Origin: an uncultured Dokdonia sp.
GTDB lineage: Bacteria; Bacteroidota; Bacteroidia; Flavobacteriales; Flavobacteriaceae
Assembly (NCBI GenBank): GCA_947503305.1
Contig: CANNDF010000002.1
Location: 1 to 64,000 of the forward strand
Length of the DNA stretch: 64,000 bases
Direction: 5' to 3'
The notes beneath the pieces are model-generated. The model did no database searches and was not told where the DNA came from. It was given only the letters and a program-made list of their open reading frames with translations. Position numbers and translations under genes: made by a program. Below, piece after piece: positions 37,038 to 47,244 of the stretch. Each line of letters opens with the position of its first letter. Positions within the stretch are counted from its first letter, which is position 1.

Positions 37038-39449
37038 TTATTTAGATTCTGTTTGATCTTCACTTTTATTTTCAGATTCTGTAGTGATGATTTGTAAAGA
37101 GGGTTCTTTGAGAACTTTTTGGTTTGCAATATTACGCTCAAGAGATAGTAATAGGGAAGGGAGGAGTAGTAAGTTTGCAAGCATAGCAAATAACAAGGTA
37201 GCGCTCACTAACCCTCCTAATGCTACAGTACCTCCAAAACTACTTATCATAAATACAGAAAATCCAAAAAACAGGACAATAGAAGTATAAAACATACTCA
37301 CACCAGTTTCTCTTAATGATGCATATACAGATTTTTTTATACGCCATTTGCTTGCTCTTAGTTCCTGACGATATTTTGCCAAGAAATGTATTGTATCGTC
37401 TACAGATATTCCAAAAGCAATACTAAATACAAGAATAGTAGAAGGTTTAATAGGAATGCCTATAAAGCCCATCATACCGGCAGTAACTAATAAAGGGAGA
37501 AGGTTAGGTATAAGTGATACTAATATCATTTTAAACGATCTAAACATCCACGCCATAAATAAAGCTATTAACAGTATAGCCAAGGATAAACTTATGACTA
37601 AGTTGGATACAAGATAATTTGTTCCTTTTTGAAACACTAATGCTTTTCCTGTTAAGGTAACTTCATATCTGTCTTCTGGAAATAGCGTGCTTATTTTGGT
37701 GCGTAAATTCTCTTCAGCACGTTCCATTTTATCAGTACCTATGTCTTTCATAAATGTAGTAATACGGGCATATTGTCCTGTGCTATCTACATAAGCTCCC
37801 ATTAGATTTGTTTGTTCAGAAAAACTATTGGCGTATGGGAGTATGAAATTACGCTCATTACTACTAGGGAGTTGATAATATTTTGGAGAACCATTATAAT
37901 AGGCTTGCTTTGCATATTTGACAAGGTTAACTACAGACACAGGTTTTGATAATTCTGGTTGTTCTTCGATAACTTGACTAAGTTCTTCCATACGCTTTAA
38001 AGTAGCCAGTTTCATAACTCCTTTTTTACGTTTTGTATCGATAAGAATTTCTAAGGGCATAATACCATCAAACTCTTGTTCAAAAAACTTAATATCCTTA
38101 TAGAATTCTGCGTTTTTAGGCATATCTTCTATAAGGCTACCAGAAACTCGTATTTGATTAATACCTATCATACTCGCAGTAAGTAACAGAATACTTACGA
38201 CATAAATACCTATACGGTGGTGACGTACCATACGCTCCATCCAGTCTACAAAACCTTCAATCCATTTTTTCCCTAAGTGTTTTAAATGTTTATCTTTAGG
38301 AGGAGGCATATAACTATAAATGATAGGTACAATTAATAATGATAAAAGAAATATGCCTATAATATTTATACTCGCAACAACACCAAACTCTTTAAGTAAG
38401 GAACTTTCTGTAAGAATAAATGTTGCAAAACCAGATGCTGTAGTAATGTTTGTCATTAAAGTAGCATTACCTACTTTAGTGATCACACGTTGAAGCGCTT
38501 TGGCTTTATTTCCATGTTGTTTATATTCATGTTGGTACTTGTTAATTAAAAAGATACAGTTAGGAATACCTATGACAATAATTAACGGCGGAATAAGTGC
38601 GGTAAGTACAGTAATTTCATATTTGAGGAGGCCTAGTGACCCAAAAGCCCACATTACTCCTACAATTACTGTAATCATGGATATAAAAGTAGCTCGATAA
38701 GAACGGAAGAAGAAAAAGAAAATTAACGAGGTTACTAATAATGCTGCACCTACAAAAAGACCTATTTCATCTATAATATTTTGTGAATTAAGTGTCCTAA
38801 TATATGGCATGCCACTGGTGCGAACTTTTACTCCAGAATCTTCTTCAAATTTTGAAATTAGAGGAATAAGATCATTTACTATGAAATCTCTTCGGGTTGC
38901 AGTATTTACAATACTTTTATCTAGATAGATAGCCGAACGAACCGTTCCCGTCTCTTTATTATAAATTAAATTTTCATAAAAGGGGAGGTTATTAAAAAGC
39001 TGTTTTTTATAATCTGTAGCTTGCTTTTCTGTAACAATACTATCATTAATAAAAGATTTTAAATCAAATCTGGGAGGATTTTCCTTCTTGTCTAATAACT
39101 TTAAATCTTTTAAAGAAATAGAAAGAGTAACTTCAGAATATTTGTTTATTTTTTCTGATAGGTCATTCCAAGCATTTAAAATAGTAGGAGTAAAAAGGCT
39201 ATCATTTTTAATCCCTAAAACAATAAGATTTCCTTCCTCTCCAAATTTTTCTAAAAACGTATTATACTCAAGGTTTACTTCATGATCATCCGGTAGAAGA
39301 TTTGCTTCTGTATATGTAAAACGCATATGTTGCCACTGAAATCCTAAAAAAACAGTAGCTCCTATGATGAGTATAAGAATGAAGAGTCTATTGCGTAGAA
39401 TGATGCTGGCAATACTTTCCCAAAACCCCGAACTTAAAAATTTTGCCAT
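37038..39449 (-). CDS. MMPL/RND family transporter
   Basis: Two six-helix blocks; VFSIAFGISVDDTIHFLAKYRQEL; large periplasmic loops. Confidence 0.9.
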   Translation of the reverse strand: MAKFLSSGFWESIASIILRNRLFILILIIGATVFLGFQWQHMRFTYTEANLLPDDHEVNLEYNTFLEKFGEEGNLIVLGIKNDSLFTPTILNAWNDLSEKINKYSEVTLSISLKDLKLLDKKENPPRFDLKSFINDSIVTEKQATDYKKQLFNNLPFYENLIYNKETGTVRSAIYLDKSIVNTATRRDFIVNDLIPLISKFEEDSGVKVRTSGMPYIRTLNSQNIIDEIGLFVGAALLVTSLIFFFFFRSYRATFISMITVIVGVMWAFGSLGLLKYEITVLTALIPPLIIVIGIPNCIFLINKYQHEYKQHGNKAKALQRVITKVGNATLMTNITTASGFATFILTESSLLKEFGVVASINIIGIFLLSLLIVPIIYSYMPPPKDKHLKHLGKKWIEGFVDWMERMVRHHRIGIYVVSILLLTASMIGINQIRVSGSLIEDMPKNAEFYKDIKFFEQEFDGIMPLEILIDTKRKKGVMKLATLKRMEELSQVIEEQPELSKPVSVVNLVKYAKQAYYNGSPKYYQLPSSNERNFILPYANSFSEQTNLMGAYVDSTGQYARITTFMKDIGTDKMERAEENLRTKISTLFPEDRYEVTLTGKALVFQKGTNYLVSNLVISLSLAILLIALFMAWMFRSFKMILVSLIPNLLPLLVTAGMMGFIGIPIKPSTILVFSIAFGISVDDTIHFLAKYRQELRASKWRIKKSVYASLRETGVSMFYTSIVLFFGFSVFMISSFGGTVALGGLVSATLLFAMLANLLLLPSLLLSLERNIANQKVLKEPSLQIITTESENKSEDQTESK

Positions 39450-39468
39450 TACCTTTATTTACGCATAA

Positions 39469-39476
39469 CAAAGGTA
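39469..39476 (-). promoter_or_regulatory. Bacteroidota -7 element (TACCTTTG) for MMPL transporter
   Basis: CAAAGGTA on + strand, 20 nt upstream of the ATG. Confidence 0.5.
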
Positions 39477-39517
39477 TTCTTTTATTCAGGAAAAATCGAT
39501 GTGTTTATGGCACTTTT

Positions 39518-41635
39518 CTACAGTTGTAGGTTGAAAGTGAATTTAAAAGCGATATTATCTTCAAAATTAGGGAGGTGATATGCCCCATACCGATATGTAA
39601 AACTGGTCCCGAAACCAAATAAGAGCTTGTTTATTTCAAATCCAGATTCTGTAAAACCATCACTCAAGGAACCAAAATTAATATCTAAATGATCTTGAGG
39701 GTTTCTAATGTCACCTATAGCAAATCGAGTGATTAAAACCATTTCTGGTTTGAAGTGTTTTCCTATGTTAAAAGGGGCAAGCCTATGCTTAAGCTGTGCA
39801 GTAAAGAGCCTGTCTGAGAAAAATTCACTAAAAAACATAGTCTCAAAACTATTAACCCCAGCGACTGAAAATCGTTGTAAAACAGTTTCTTTTGTAGGAG
39901 CATTTGGGTATGCTTGAAATAGATGCGTAATGGGCAAATCTCCAAAACCTACATTACCTTCTATTAGTAATTCTGTTGCAGATTTGTTTAATCTATCTAG
40001 TCTGTAAAAAACTTTTGAACCTATTTTTGTAAATCCAAAATCCCCACCTAAACCATTAATTCCTTGAGATACTTGTGCAGTAACTTTTGGATATCCATCA
40101 TATACTTCAGAAATACCATTATCTGCATTCATAAATTTACTTCCCGGACTCCATCGTACTCCTACAGTAGCTTCCGTAATATTATAATCAGTTACCTCTG
40201 TACCATCATTTAAAAAACGATAAGGGGTTGTTTGTTCAATACGCCTATGTGCGATTTGAAGCTCTGAAAGAAGTTTTGGGGCAATACGGTATTCAAGATT
40301 TGTTCGTGTTGTACGATGCTTATAAAATAAATTAATATTTACCAATCGTGGTTCAAATAAAGAATATACTCTTCTATCTGTAAGATAAGCGTAATTACCT
40401 ACTTCTTCAAGATCACTATTATATGTGAGGCTAATCCAAGCATCTTTTTTAGGGTTTATTAAATATCCGCCTCCAATACCATATTTTATTTCCTTGTCTT
40501 TAAAACCATAAGCTCCATATCCTTCTATTCTAAAACGTTTAGAAAAATCAGAATTAGTTACTCCCCCAAGTCCTAAGCGAAGGCCTTCAAAATTGTTGAA
40601 TTTAACTGGGTAAGTAAGATCAAAATCAAAAAAATTGACACTATAATAGCCAACACTAAAATTATTAATTGTTCCTAATCTACGTTCAATGTTTTCGGCA
40701 TCTATAATTCTTTCTATTTCAGAAAAGCTACGTTTGTCCTTTTCAGAAAGCTCTTCCAAACGATAATTTTGCCAAAAGCTTGGAGGCTGTTTAATAGCGT
40801 CTGTACTTACTGTAATAGCAAAAGGTTGCACTTTTTTTTCTTTCGCTTTAAGCGAAAAATCACTATTCCTTGTTGTAGAGACAAGGTATTTTTTAGTGAT
40901 CATCTTCTCTAGATTTTCATTTTGTAATGTACCTATAGAAATACGCCCTCCAAAAAAGGATAACCTACGATCACTATCCCCTTTATCTATAAAGAGTTCT
41001 CTATTTTCAGGAAGATAGATGTTTGCTTCTGTATTGAAAATGTATGTTTGATTGAGTTTGATTTTAATTTTATCATCTAGGCTTACCTCTACGTTCTTAA
41101 TTGCTAATGTCTCTTTATCGAGGATCATAAATCCAGAAAGGCCAGGAATTGCCTTTGGTCGTTTAGGAGTAAAACCTATTCGAATTTCATCTTCTATCGT
41201 AGTGGGAATAATTACATAATTGTAATTTTTAAGACCTCTGCGAGATAAAATACCAGCATATCTAGTGTTGAAGATTATAAAATCTTCATCATAAAATGAT
41301 CTAGATTGTAGATTAACCGCTAAAACTTCATAGCGTATTTTTGTAAAACCAGCCAGTTGAAATCCTATAACATCTTCTGTGAATCCTTGTGAAGTTGTAT
41401 AAGTAGTGTTACTTACTTTTTCTGAAAGATAACTATGCGTACTAGTACCTAGACTATCTGTAATAACCGTTTTTTCATAAGTTGTAAAACCATAAGTATT
41501 GAGAACAGATCTTGGATCATTCTTATGTCTTAATGCAATGGATTCTTCTATAATTGTCTCTACTTTAGAATTTTGAAGCCCTTGCCCCAAAGCAGTATAT
41601 TGGATACAAAAAAGAAAAATAAGTATGCGATACAT
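39518..41635 (-). CDS. DUF5686-like outer membrane protein
   Basis: Signal peptide at MYRILIFLFCIQYTALGQ; IALRHKNDPRSVLNTYGFTTYEK...; long beta-barrel C-terminus. Confidence 0.7.
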   Translation of the reverse strand: MYRILIFLFCIQYTALGQGLQNSKVETIIEESIALRHKNDPRSVLNTYGFTTYEKTVITDSLGTSTHSYLSEKVSNTTYTTSQGFTEDVIGFQLAGFTKIRYEVLAVNLQSRSFYDEDFIIFNTRYAGILSRRGLKNYNYVIIPTTIEDEIRIGFTPKRPKAIPGLSGFMILDKETLAIKNVEVSLDDKIKIKLNQTYIFNTEANIYLPENRELFIDKGDSDRRLSFFGGRISIGTLQNENLEKMITKKYLVSTTRNSDFSLKAKEKKVQPFAITVSTDAIKQPPSFWQNYRLEELSEKDKRSFSEIERIIDAENIERRLGTINNFSVGYYSVNFFDFDLTYPVKFNNFEGLRLGLGGVTNSDFSKRFRIEGYGAYGFKDKEIKYGIGGGYLINPKKDAWISLTYNSDLEEVGNYAYLTDRRVYSLFEPRLVNINLFYKHRTTRTNLEYRIAPKLLSELQIAHRRIEQTTPYRFLNDGTEVTDYNITEATVGVRWSPGSKFMNADNGISEVYDGYPKVTAQVSQGINGLGGDFGFTKIGSKVFYRLDRLNKSATELLIEGNVGFGDLPITHLFQAYPNAPTKETVLQRFSVAGVNSFETMFFSEFFSDRLFTAQLKHRLAPFNIGKHFKPEMVLITRFAIGDIRNPQDHLDINFGSLSDGFTESGFEINKLLFGFGTSFTYRYGAYHLPNFEDNIAFKFTFNLQL

Positions 41636-41668
41636 AAAGTTGGAGTGGTAGATATTCAAATGTATTAA

Positions 41669-41697
41669 AAAAAGCGACCTTATAGGATCGCTTTTTG
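41669..41697 (-). terminator. Terminator after frr
   Basis: AAAAGCGATCC-tataa-GGtCGCTTTTTT-type hairpin. Confidence 0.7.
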
Positions 41698-41717
41698 TTA
41701 TGTTTAACGACTATATT

Positions 41718-42278
41718 TTAAACGGTCATTATCTCTTTTTCTTTTGTAGATAATATTTCATCTATTTTATTAATATGATTATCGGTAAGTTTTTGAACGT
41801 CTATCTCTGCATTTTTAATAACATCTTCAGATACGTCTTCAAGTTTTTTAAGATCGTTATTAGCACTTTTTCTGTCATTGCGAACCCCAATTCTAGAATC
41901 TTCAGCTTCAGAACGTGCTTGTTTTACAAGCTCTTTTCTACGTTCTTCGGTAAGAGGAGGAACATTTATGATAATACTTTCTCCATTATTCATTGGGTTA
42001 AATCCGAGGTTCGAATTAATAATGGCTCTTTCAATGTCGGGAATAATATTTTTTTCCCATGGCTGAACTGAGATTGTTCTGCCATCTGGAGTATTTATAT
42101 TTGCAACTTGTCCTATTGGAGTAGCACTACCATAATAGTCTACCATAACTCCTTGTAACATAGAAGGAGTTGCTTTTCCAGCACGTATAGTAAGTAATCT
42201 TTTTTGAAGATGGACAAGTGCATTATCCATAGATTCTTTTGTGCTGTCTAATATAAATTCAATGTCTTCATTCATGAC
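41718..42278 (-). CDS. frr: Ribosome recycling factor
   Basis: LLTIRAGKATPSMLQGVMVDYYGSATPIGQVANI, VPPLTEERRKELVKQA. Confidence 0.97.
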   Translation of the reverse strand, partial: VMNEDIEFILDSTKESMDNALVHLQKRLLTIRAGKATPSMLQGVMVDYYGSATPIGQVANINTPDGRTISVQPWEKNIIPDIERAIINSNLGFNPMNNGESIIINVPPLTEERRKELVKQARSEAEDSRIGVRNDRKSANNDLKKLEDVSEDVIKNAEIDVQKLTDNHINKIDEILSTKEKEIMTV

Positions 42279-42328
42279 GAATCGAGTTTTTCTACGCAAG
42301 TTTACAAAAACTGCGCCATATAATTAAG

Positions 42329-43036
42329 TTATAAGTTTACTGTAGTTCCAATTTGCTCTCCAGTAACTACCTTTAGAAGGTTTCCAGATTTATTCATATC
42401 AAATACAATAATAGGAAGTTCATTTTCCTGACTTAGTGTAAATGCAGTGGTGTCCATAACCTTTAGGCCTTTTTGTAATACATCATCAAAAGATATGTGA
42501 TCGTATTTAACAGCAGCACTATCTTTTTCTGGATCTGCGGTATAAATACCATCTACGCGTGTTCCTTTAAGAATAACATCGGCTTCAATTTCTATTGCTC
42601 TAAGGACAGCTGCAGAATCTGTAGTAAAATATGGATTTCCTGTACCTCCACCAAAAATTACAACACGTCCTTTTTCAAGGTGACGCATCGCTTTACGGCG
42701 TATAAAAGGCTCTGCTACTTCATTGATTTTAATAGCTGTTTGTAGTCTGGTAGGAATGCCAGCATCTTCTAAAGCATCTTGTAATGCCAGTCCGTTGATA
42801 ACAGTAGCAAGCATACCCATATGATCACTTTGTACGCGATCCATTCCTTTACTAGCTCCTGCTACTCCTCTAAAGATATTACCACCGCCTATAACAATAG
42901 CAACCTGTACACCTTTATCGGTGACAGTTTTAATATCTGATGCATACTCGGCCAGACGCTTAGGGTCTATACCGTATTGACGTTCACCCATTAAAGCTTC
43001 GCCTGATAACTTAAGTAAAATTCTTGTGTACTTCAT
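42329..43036 (-). CDS. pyrH: UMP kinase
   Basis: [46 protein letters not shown]. Confidence 0.97.
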   Translation of the reverse strand: MKYTRILLKLSGEALMGERQYGIDPKRLAEYASDIKTVTDKGVQVAIVIGGGNIFRGVAGASKGMDRVQSDHMGMLATVINGLALQDALEDAGIPTRLQTAIKINEVAEPFIRRKAMRHLEKGRVVIFGGGTGNPYFTTDSAAVLRAIEIEADVILKGTRVDGIYTADPEKDSAAVKYDHISFDDVLQKGLKVMDTTAFTLSQENELPIIVFDMNKSGNLLKVVTGEQIGTTVNL

Positions 43037-43055
43037 TAGTCAAAAAATGATTACG

Positions 43056-43063
43056 CAAATATA
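43056..43063 (-). promoter_or_regulatory. Bacteroidota -7 element (TATATTTG) for pyrH-frr
   Basis: CAAATATA on + strand, 20 nt upstream of pyrH ATG. Confidence 0.5.
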
Positions 43064-43303
43064 GGGTTTATACCACTTTTAAAATAAATTCTTTAAGTAA
43101 TAGATTATTCGGGGATAATGATTTTTTTTAAGCATAAATCTTATTTTGATCTATAAATTCTTATAAAGTAAGCGCTTTTTTGTAAACTATTATAAAGTCT
43201 TACCCTTGTAAAATGACAAGTTTATTATATTTATCAAATATTAGATATTGAGATACTAAACAATCATATTTCAATTATAAAAAATAAAATCAAAAATTTA
43301 ATT

Positions 43304-44017
43304 ATGAAGAATTTTTTTAAAATAAGTTCTATTGTTCTTGTGTTGGCTTTTTTTAGCTGTGGGAGTGATGACGGAGGTAATACTACACCTACACCACCTG
43401 ATACAGGAGGACCACCTTTAGAGGCAAGTGCTTCGGCTGATTATACACTTACATTTACTGGTAATTTTTTAGAAGAAAATAACCCTAGTGATTATCCTGA
43501 TAATCCTACTTTTGGGACGTTGGTTGCAATTGTACACTCGCCAGAACTTTCCATATTTGATATAGGTCAATTAGCTACAGAAGGTTTTGCAAGCTATGCA
43601 GATTCTGGAGACGTAGAGGCGTTAGCTTCATTTCTTTCTACTTCTTTAGGAGAACAAGGAGATGGGTTATTTAGTATCACTACCGGGGGCATAACTGGAC
43701 CAACAGATTCAGTAGATATTTCTGTGACAGCAACTCCTACTCGAACGAGAATCACGTTCATAGCTAGACTGAATCCAAGTCCAGATTGGTTTGTAGGGGT
43801 GAGTTCATTTGATATCGTAGATGGTAATACCTTGATTGAAATAGCAGATTTTGGTTTAAGTCCTATAGATGCAGGAATAAATGCAGGAATGACGTATGAG
43901 GCCGATGAAGGACCTCAAAGTGGATTTATAGAAAATTATCAAGGCCTTCCATTTGGAGTTGAAAACTCTTTATCAGAGCCTATTGCCTTTCTAACTATAG
44001 ATAGAACAGATACATAA
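43304..44017 (+). CDS. Spondin_N domain lipoprotein
   Basis: Lipobox AFFSCG; ADYTLTFTGNF, ITFIARLNPSPDWFVGVSSFDI, SPIDAGINAGMTYEA match the spondin N-terminal fold motifs. Confidence 0.85.
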   Translation: MKNFFKISSIVLVLAFFSCGSDDGGNTTPTPPDTGGPPLEASASADYTLTFTGNFLEENNPSDYPDNPTFGTLVAIVHSPELSIFDIGQLATEGFASYADSGDVEALASFLSTSLGEQGDGLFSITTGGITGPTDSVDISVTATPTRTRITFIARLNPSPDWFVGVSSFDIVDGNTLIEIADFGLSPIDAGINAGMTYEADEGPQSGFIENYQGLPFGVENSLSEPIAFLTIDRTDT

Positions 44018-44040
44018 AAACAAATCAATAAGGCACATAA

Positions 44041-44074
44041 AAAAACGCTCCTAAATTTTAGGAGCGTTTTTTTT
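44041..44074. terminator. Bidirectional terminator between spondin gene and tsf
   Basis: AACGCTCCTAAAttttaGGAGCGTT flanked by A- and T-tracts. Confidence 0.88.
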
Positions 44075-44091
44075 ATCTACAATGTTGTTTA

Positions 44092-45057
44092 TTATACTAG
44101 AGAAACTCTTTCAAAATTTACAACAGTAACATCACCTTTACTTGCGACATATTCAGCAACATTTACACTTTCATCCATAATAAATCTCTGGTCTAACAGA
44201 CATTTTTCATGATCTAATGTAGTATTGTCTGAAATAAAACGCTCAATTTTTCCAGGAACAATTTTGTCCCAAATTTGTTCAGGTTTTCCTTCAGCCTTTA
44301 ACTGGGCTTTAATGTTTTCTTCAGCTTCGGCCATTACTTCAGGAGTCAGTTGAGACATTGAGATATATTTAGGAACATTCTTCAATGTTTTTCCTAAACG
44401 TCCAAGTTCTATATTTTCCTTTTCGATAGCTGCAATTCTTGCTTCAGTTTCAGAGGCTACAAATGCTGGGTCAAAATCTTTATAAGATAATGTTGTGGCA
44501 CCCATAGAGGCAACTTGCATAGAAATGTTTTTAGCAAGTTCTGCTGCATTATCTATAGCATTAGAAAGTCCTACTAAAGCACCTATTTTATTTCCATGTA
44601 CATAAGAACCTACAAAAGGAGCTTCTAATGTTTTGAAACCACCTATCTCTATTTTTTCACCGATGACCCCAGTTTGCTCAATAAGTTTTTCTGCAACAGT
44701 CATACCTTCATAATCTGCAGCAAGAAATTCTTCTTTAGAGTTCGTGTTTAAAGCAATGTCTGCCATTTGACGTGCAATAGCAATAAATGAATCATTTTTT
44801 GCAACAAAGTCAGTTTCACAGTTTAGTGAGATAACAACACCTCTGTTTGATGCGTCATTTATTTTTGCAACGACAGCACCTTCACTAGAATCTCTGTCTG
44901 CTCTTTTTTCTGCAATTTTTTGTCCTTTCTTACGAAGAATAGCAATTGCTTTGTCAAAATCACCTTCGGCTTCTACAAGTGCTTTTTTGCAATCCATCAT
45001 ACCGGCTCCGGTTGATTTTCTAAGCTTGTTTACGTCTGCGGCTGTAATCTTTACCAT
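44092..45057 (-). CDS. tsf: Translation elongation factor Ts
   Basis: VNKLRKSTGAGMMDCKKALVEAEGDFDKAI, SLNCETDFVAKND. Confidence 0.97.
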   Translation of the reverse strand: MVKITAADVNKLRKSTGAGMMDCKKALVEAEGDFDKAIAILRKKGQKIAEKRADRDSSEGAVVAKINDASNRGVVISLNCETDFVAKNDSFIAIARQMADIALNTNSKEEFLAADYEGMTVAEKLIEQTGVIGEKIEIGGFKTLEAPFVGSYVHGNKIGALVGLSNAIDNAAELAKNISMQVASMGATTLSYKDFDPAFVASETEARIAAIEKENIELGRLGKTLKNVPKYISMSQLTPEVMAEAEENIKAQLKAEGKPEQIWDKIVPGKIERFISDNTTLDHEKCLLDQRFIMDESVNVAEYVASKGDVTVVNFERVSLV

Positions 45058-45151
45058 TTTTTTTAGGTATTTTAAAAATTTAAAAAGTCGTTCAGTCTAT
45101 TTTCTGCAAAGAAAGCAACTAAACGACTTTTATATATTATGAAATTGTTAT

Positions 45152-45997
45152 TTACTCTTCTTCTTCGCTTGCTGTAGCTTCTACTTTTGCAGGTTCTGGA
45201 GTCTCTACAGGTGCAGGAGCAGCTTTAGCTTTTGGTTCTTGAGTTGCCTTTGCTTTAGGAGCAGGTGCGGGTGCATCTTTTCCTTCGGCTTGTGCTTCTT
45301 TTCCAGATTTGCGCTCTGCAAGTCCTTCAATAACAGCATTAGAAACATATCCTACGATTTTATCGATAGATTTAGAAGCATCATCATTTGATGGAATAAG
45401 ATAGTCTACTTGACGTGGGTCAGAGTTTGTATCTACCATCGCAAATATTGGAATATTTAATTTTTGTGCTTCTTTAATAGCGATATGCTCACGTTTAATA
45501 TCTACAACAAATAATGCACCTGGAAGACGTGTCATATCTGCAATAGATCCTAAGTTTTTCTCAAGCTTTTCACGAAGACGATTCATTTGTAACTTTTCTT
45601 TCTTAGAAAGTGTATCAAAACGTCCATCTTGCTTCATACGGTCGATGGTTTGCATTTTTTTGATAGCTTTTCTAATGGTAACAAAGTTTGTAAGCATACC
45701 TCCTGGCCATCTTTCTGTGATGTAAGGCATGTTTGCTTGTTTCGCTTTTTCAGCTACAATGTCTTTTGCTTGTTTTTTGGTAGCTACGAAAAGTATTTTT
45801 CTACCGGATGCTGCTATTTTTTTAAGAGCTTCTGAAGCTTCGTCTATTTTTGCAGCTGTTTTGTATAAATTAATGATATGAATACCATTGCGCTCCATAT
45901 AAATATATGGTGCCATATTTGGATCCCATCTTCTTGTGAGGTGTCCAAAGTGTACACCTGCATCAAGTAATTCTTTTACTTCTATGTTGTTTGCCAT
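45152..45997 (-). CDS. rpsB: 30S ribosomal protein S2 with Ala/Pro/Lys-rich C-terminal extension
   Basis: LLDAGVHFGHLTRRWDPNMAPYIY, KKQAKDIVAEKA; tail GKDAPAPAPKAKATQEPKAKAAPAPVETPEPAKVEATASEEEE. Confidence 0.97.
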   Translation of the reverse strand: MANNIEVKELLDAGVHFGHLTRRWDPNMAPYIYMERNGIHIINLYKTAAKIDEASEALKKIAASGRKILFVATKKQAKDIVAEKAKQANMPYITERWPGGMLTNFVTIRKAIKKMQTIDRMKQDGRFDTLSKKEKLQMNRLREKLEKNLGSIADMTRLPGALFVVDIKREHIAIKEAQKLNIPIFAMVDTNSDPRQVDYLIPSNDDASKSIDKIVGYVSNAVIEGLAERKSGKEAQAEGKDAPAPAPKAKATQEPKAKAAPAPVETPEPAKVEATASEEEE

Positions 45998-46030
45998 TTT
46001 TGTAATAGTTTACGTTCCGTTGGACTTAAA

Positions 46031-46064
46031 TTAGCAACTTCGAATATCGAAGTTTAGATGCTAA
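46031..46064 (-). promoter_or_regulatory. Hairpin in rpsB 5' region, candidate leader structure
   Basis: TTAGCAACTTCGA-ata-TCGAAGTTTAGATGCTAA: nested inverted arms TTAGCA/TGCTAA and ACTTCGA/TCGAAGT. Confidence 0.45.
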
Positions 46065-46085
46065 ACTAACTTTGATTCATTGTAC

Positions 46086-46099
46086 GCTTTCGCGAAAGC
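46086..46099. repeat. Dispersed palindrome GCTTTCGCGAAAGC
   Basis: Exact copy between rpsI and rpsB. Confidence 0.97.
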
Positions 46100-46138
46100 G
46101 AACCAAACAACGACAACATTTGATAATTAATAAATTGA

Positions 46139-46525
46139 TTAACGTTTAGAGAACTGGAATTTCTTACGCGCTTTCTTCTGTCCGAATTTCTTACGCTCTA
46201 CCATTCTTGGATCTCTAGTCAATAAGCCTTCTGGCTTAAGGATGCTACGGTTCTCAGCATCAAGCTCACACATTGCTCTTGAAAGTGCAAGACGAATAGC
46301 TTCTGCCTGACCAGTAATACCACCTCCGTATACGTTTACTTTTATATCAAAGTTACCTTCATTGCTAGTCATAGCAAGTGGCTGGTTAACTTTGTATTGT
46401 AACGTAGCGGTAGGGAAGTATGTAGCGATGTCTTTTTTGTTAACGGTAATGTTTCCTTTTCCTTCAGAAACATATACACGTGCTACAGCAGTCTTACGAC
46501 GACCGATTTTGTGAATTACTTCCAT
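46139..46525 (-). CDS. rpsI: 30S ribosomal protein S9
   Basis: HKIGRRKTAVARVYVSEGKG...KKFGQKKARKKFQFSKR. Confidence 0.97.
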   Translation of the reverse strand: MEVIHKIGRRKTAVARVYVSEGKGNITVNKKDIATYFPTATLQYKVNQPLAMTSNEGNFDIKVNVYGGGITGQAEAIRLALSRAMCELDAENRSILKPEGLLTRDPRMVERKKFGQKKARKKFQFSKR

Positions 46526-46980
46526 TACTTAATTTCGTTAAGATTAATTGTTCTAGGCTTTTGTGCTTCTTGTCCATGCTCTGCTCCAGAGTACACTTTA
46601 AGATTGCGAAATAAAGCACTACCCAATTTGTTTTTAGGTAACATACCTTTTACTGCATTTTCAATAATGCGCGTAGGGTCTTTATCGAAAAGTTCTGTTG
46701 CAGTAAGGCTACGTTGACCACCAGGATATCCTGTATGACGGATATATGATTTGTCAGTCCATTTACTACCTGTCAAATTGATCTTTGATGCGTTGATAAC
46801 AATTACGTTATCCCCACAATCAACATGAGGTGTAAAGTCAGTCTTGTACTTACCGCGTAAAAACTTAGCTACGATAGAAGACATACGTCCAAGCGTTTGT
46901 CCGTCAGCATCTATCAAAACCCACTCCTTGTTTACGGTAGCTTTGTTTGCTGATACTGTTTTGTAACTTAATGTGTCCAC
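46525..46980 (-). CDS. rplM: 50S ribosomal protein L13
   Basis: WVLIDADGQTLGRMSSIVAKFLRGKYKTDFTPHVDCGDNVIVINA. Confidence 0.97.
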   Translation of the reverse strand: MDTLSYKTVSANKATVNKEWVLIDADGQTLGRMSSIVAKFLRGKYKTDFTPHVDCGDNVIVINASKINLTGSKWTDKSYIRHTGYPGGQRSLTATELFDKDPTRIIENAVKGMLPKNKLGSALFRNLKVYSGAEHGQEAQKPRTINLNEIK

Positions 46981-47033
46981 ACTAAATAATTTAAATTAAA
47001 CATTCCAATTTTTCCTGTTCATAAACAGGCCTG

Positions 47034-47041
47034 CAAAGGTA
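47034..47041 (-). promoter_or_regulatory. Bacteroidota -7 element (TACCTTTG) for rplM operon
   Basis: CAAAGGTA on + strand with TTGT-like -33 about 20 nt further upstream. Confidence 0.6.
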
Positions 47042-47244
47042 CAATTTATTTTAGGTTAGACAATACAGGTTGAGTAATATTTTTAGGATACTAAATACTT
47101 ATGTCTAAGGAATATAAATACACACGCAAAAAATGAGCAATAATGTAGTCTGTCAAGTGTTAAAAAAGTTAAGATACTCTTAAATAAGTGGTCGATCTGT
47201 CACATTGGAAATACTTTCAAGTCTATTACAGCACATTCTAACCA

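Noticed and set aside
40842-40858. TTTCGCTTTAAGCGAAA inside the DUF5686-like gene as a palindrome family member
   Set aside because: Odd-length inverted repeat with a different centre and no CGCG core; likely coincidental.
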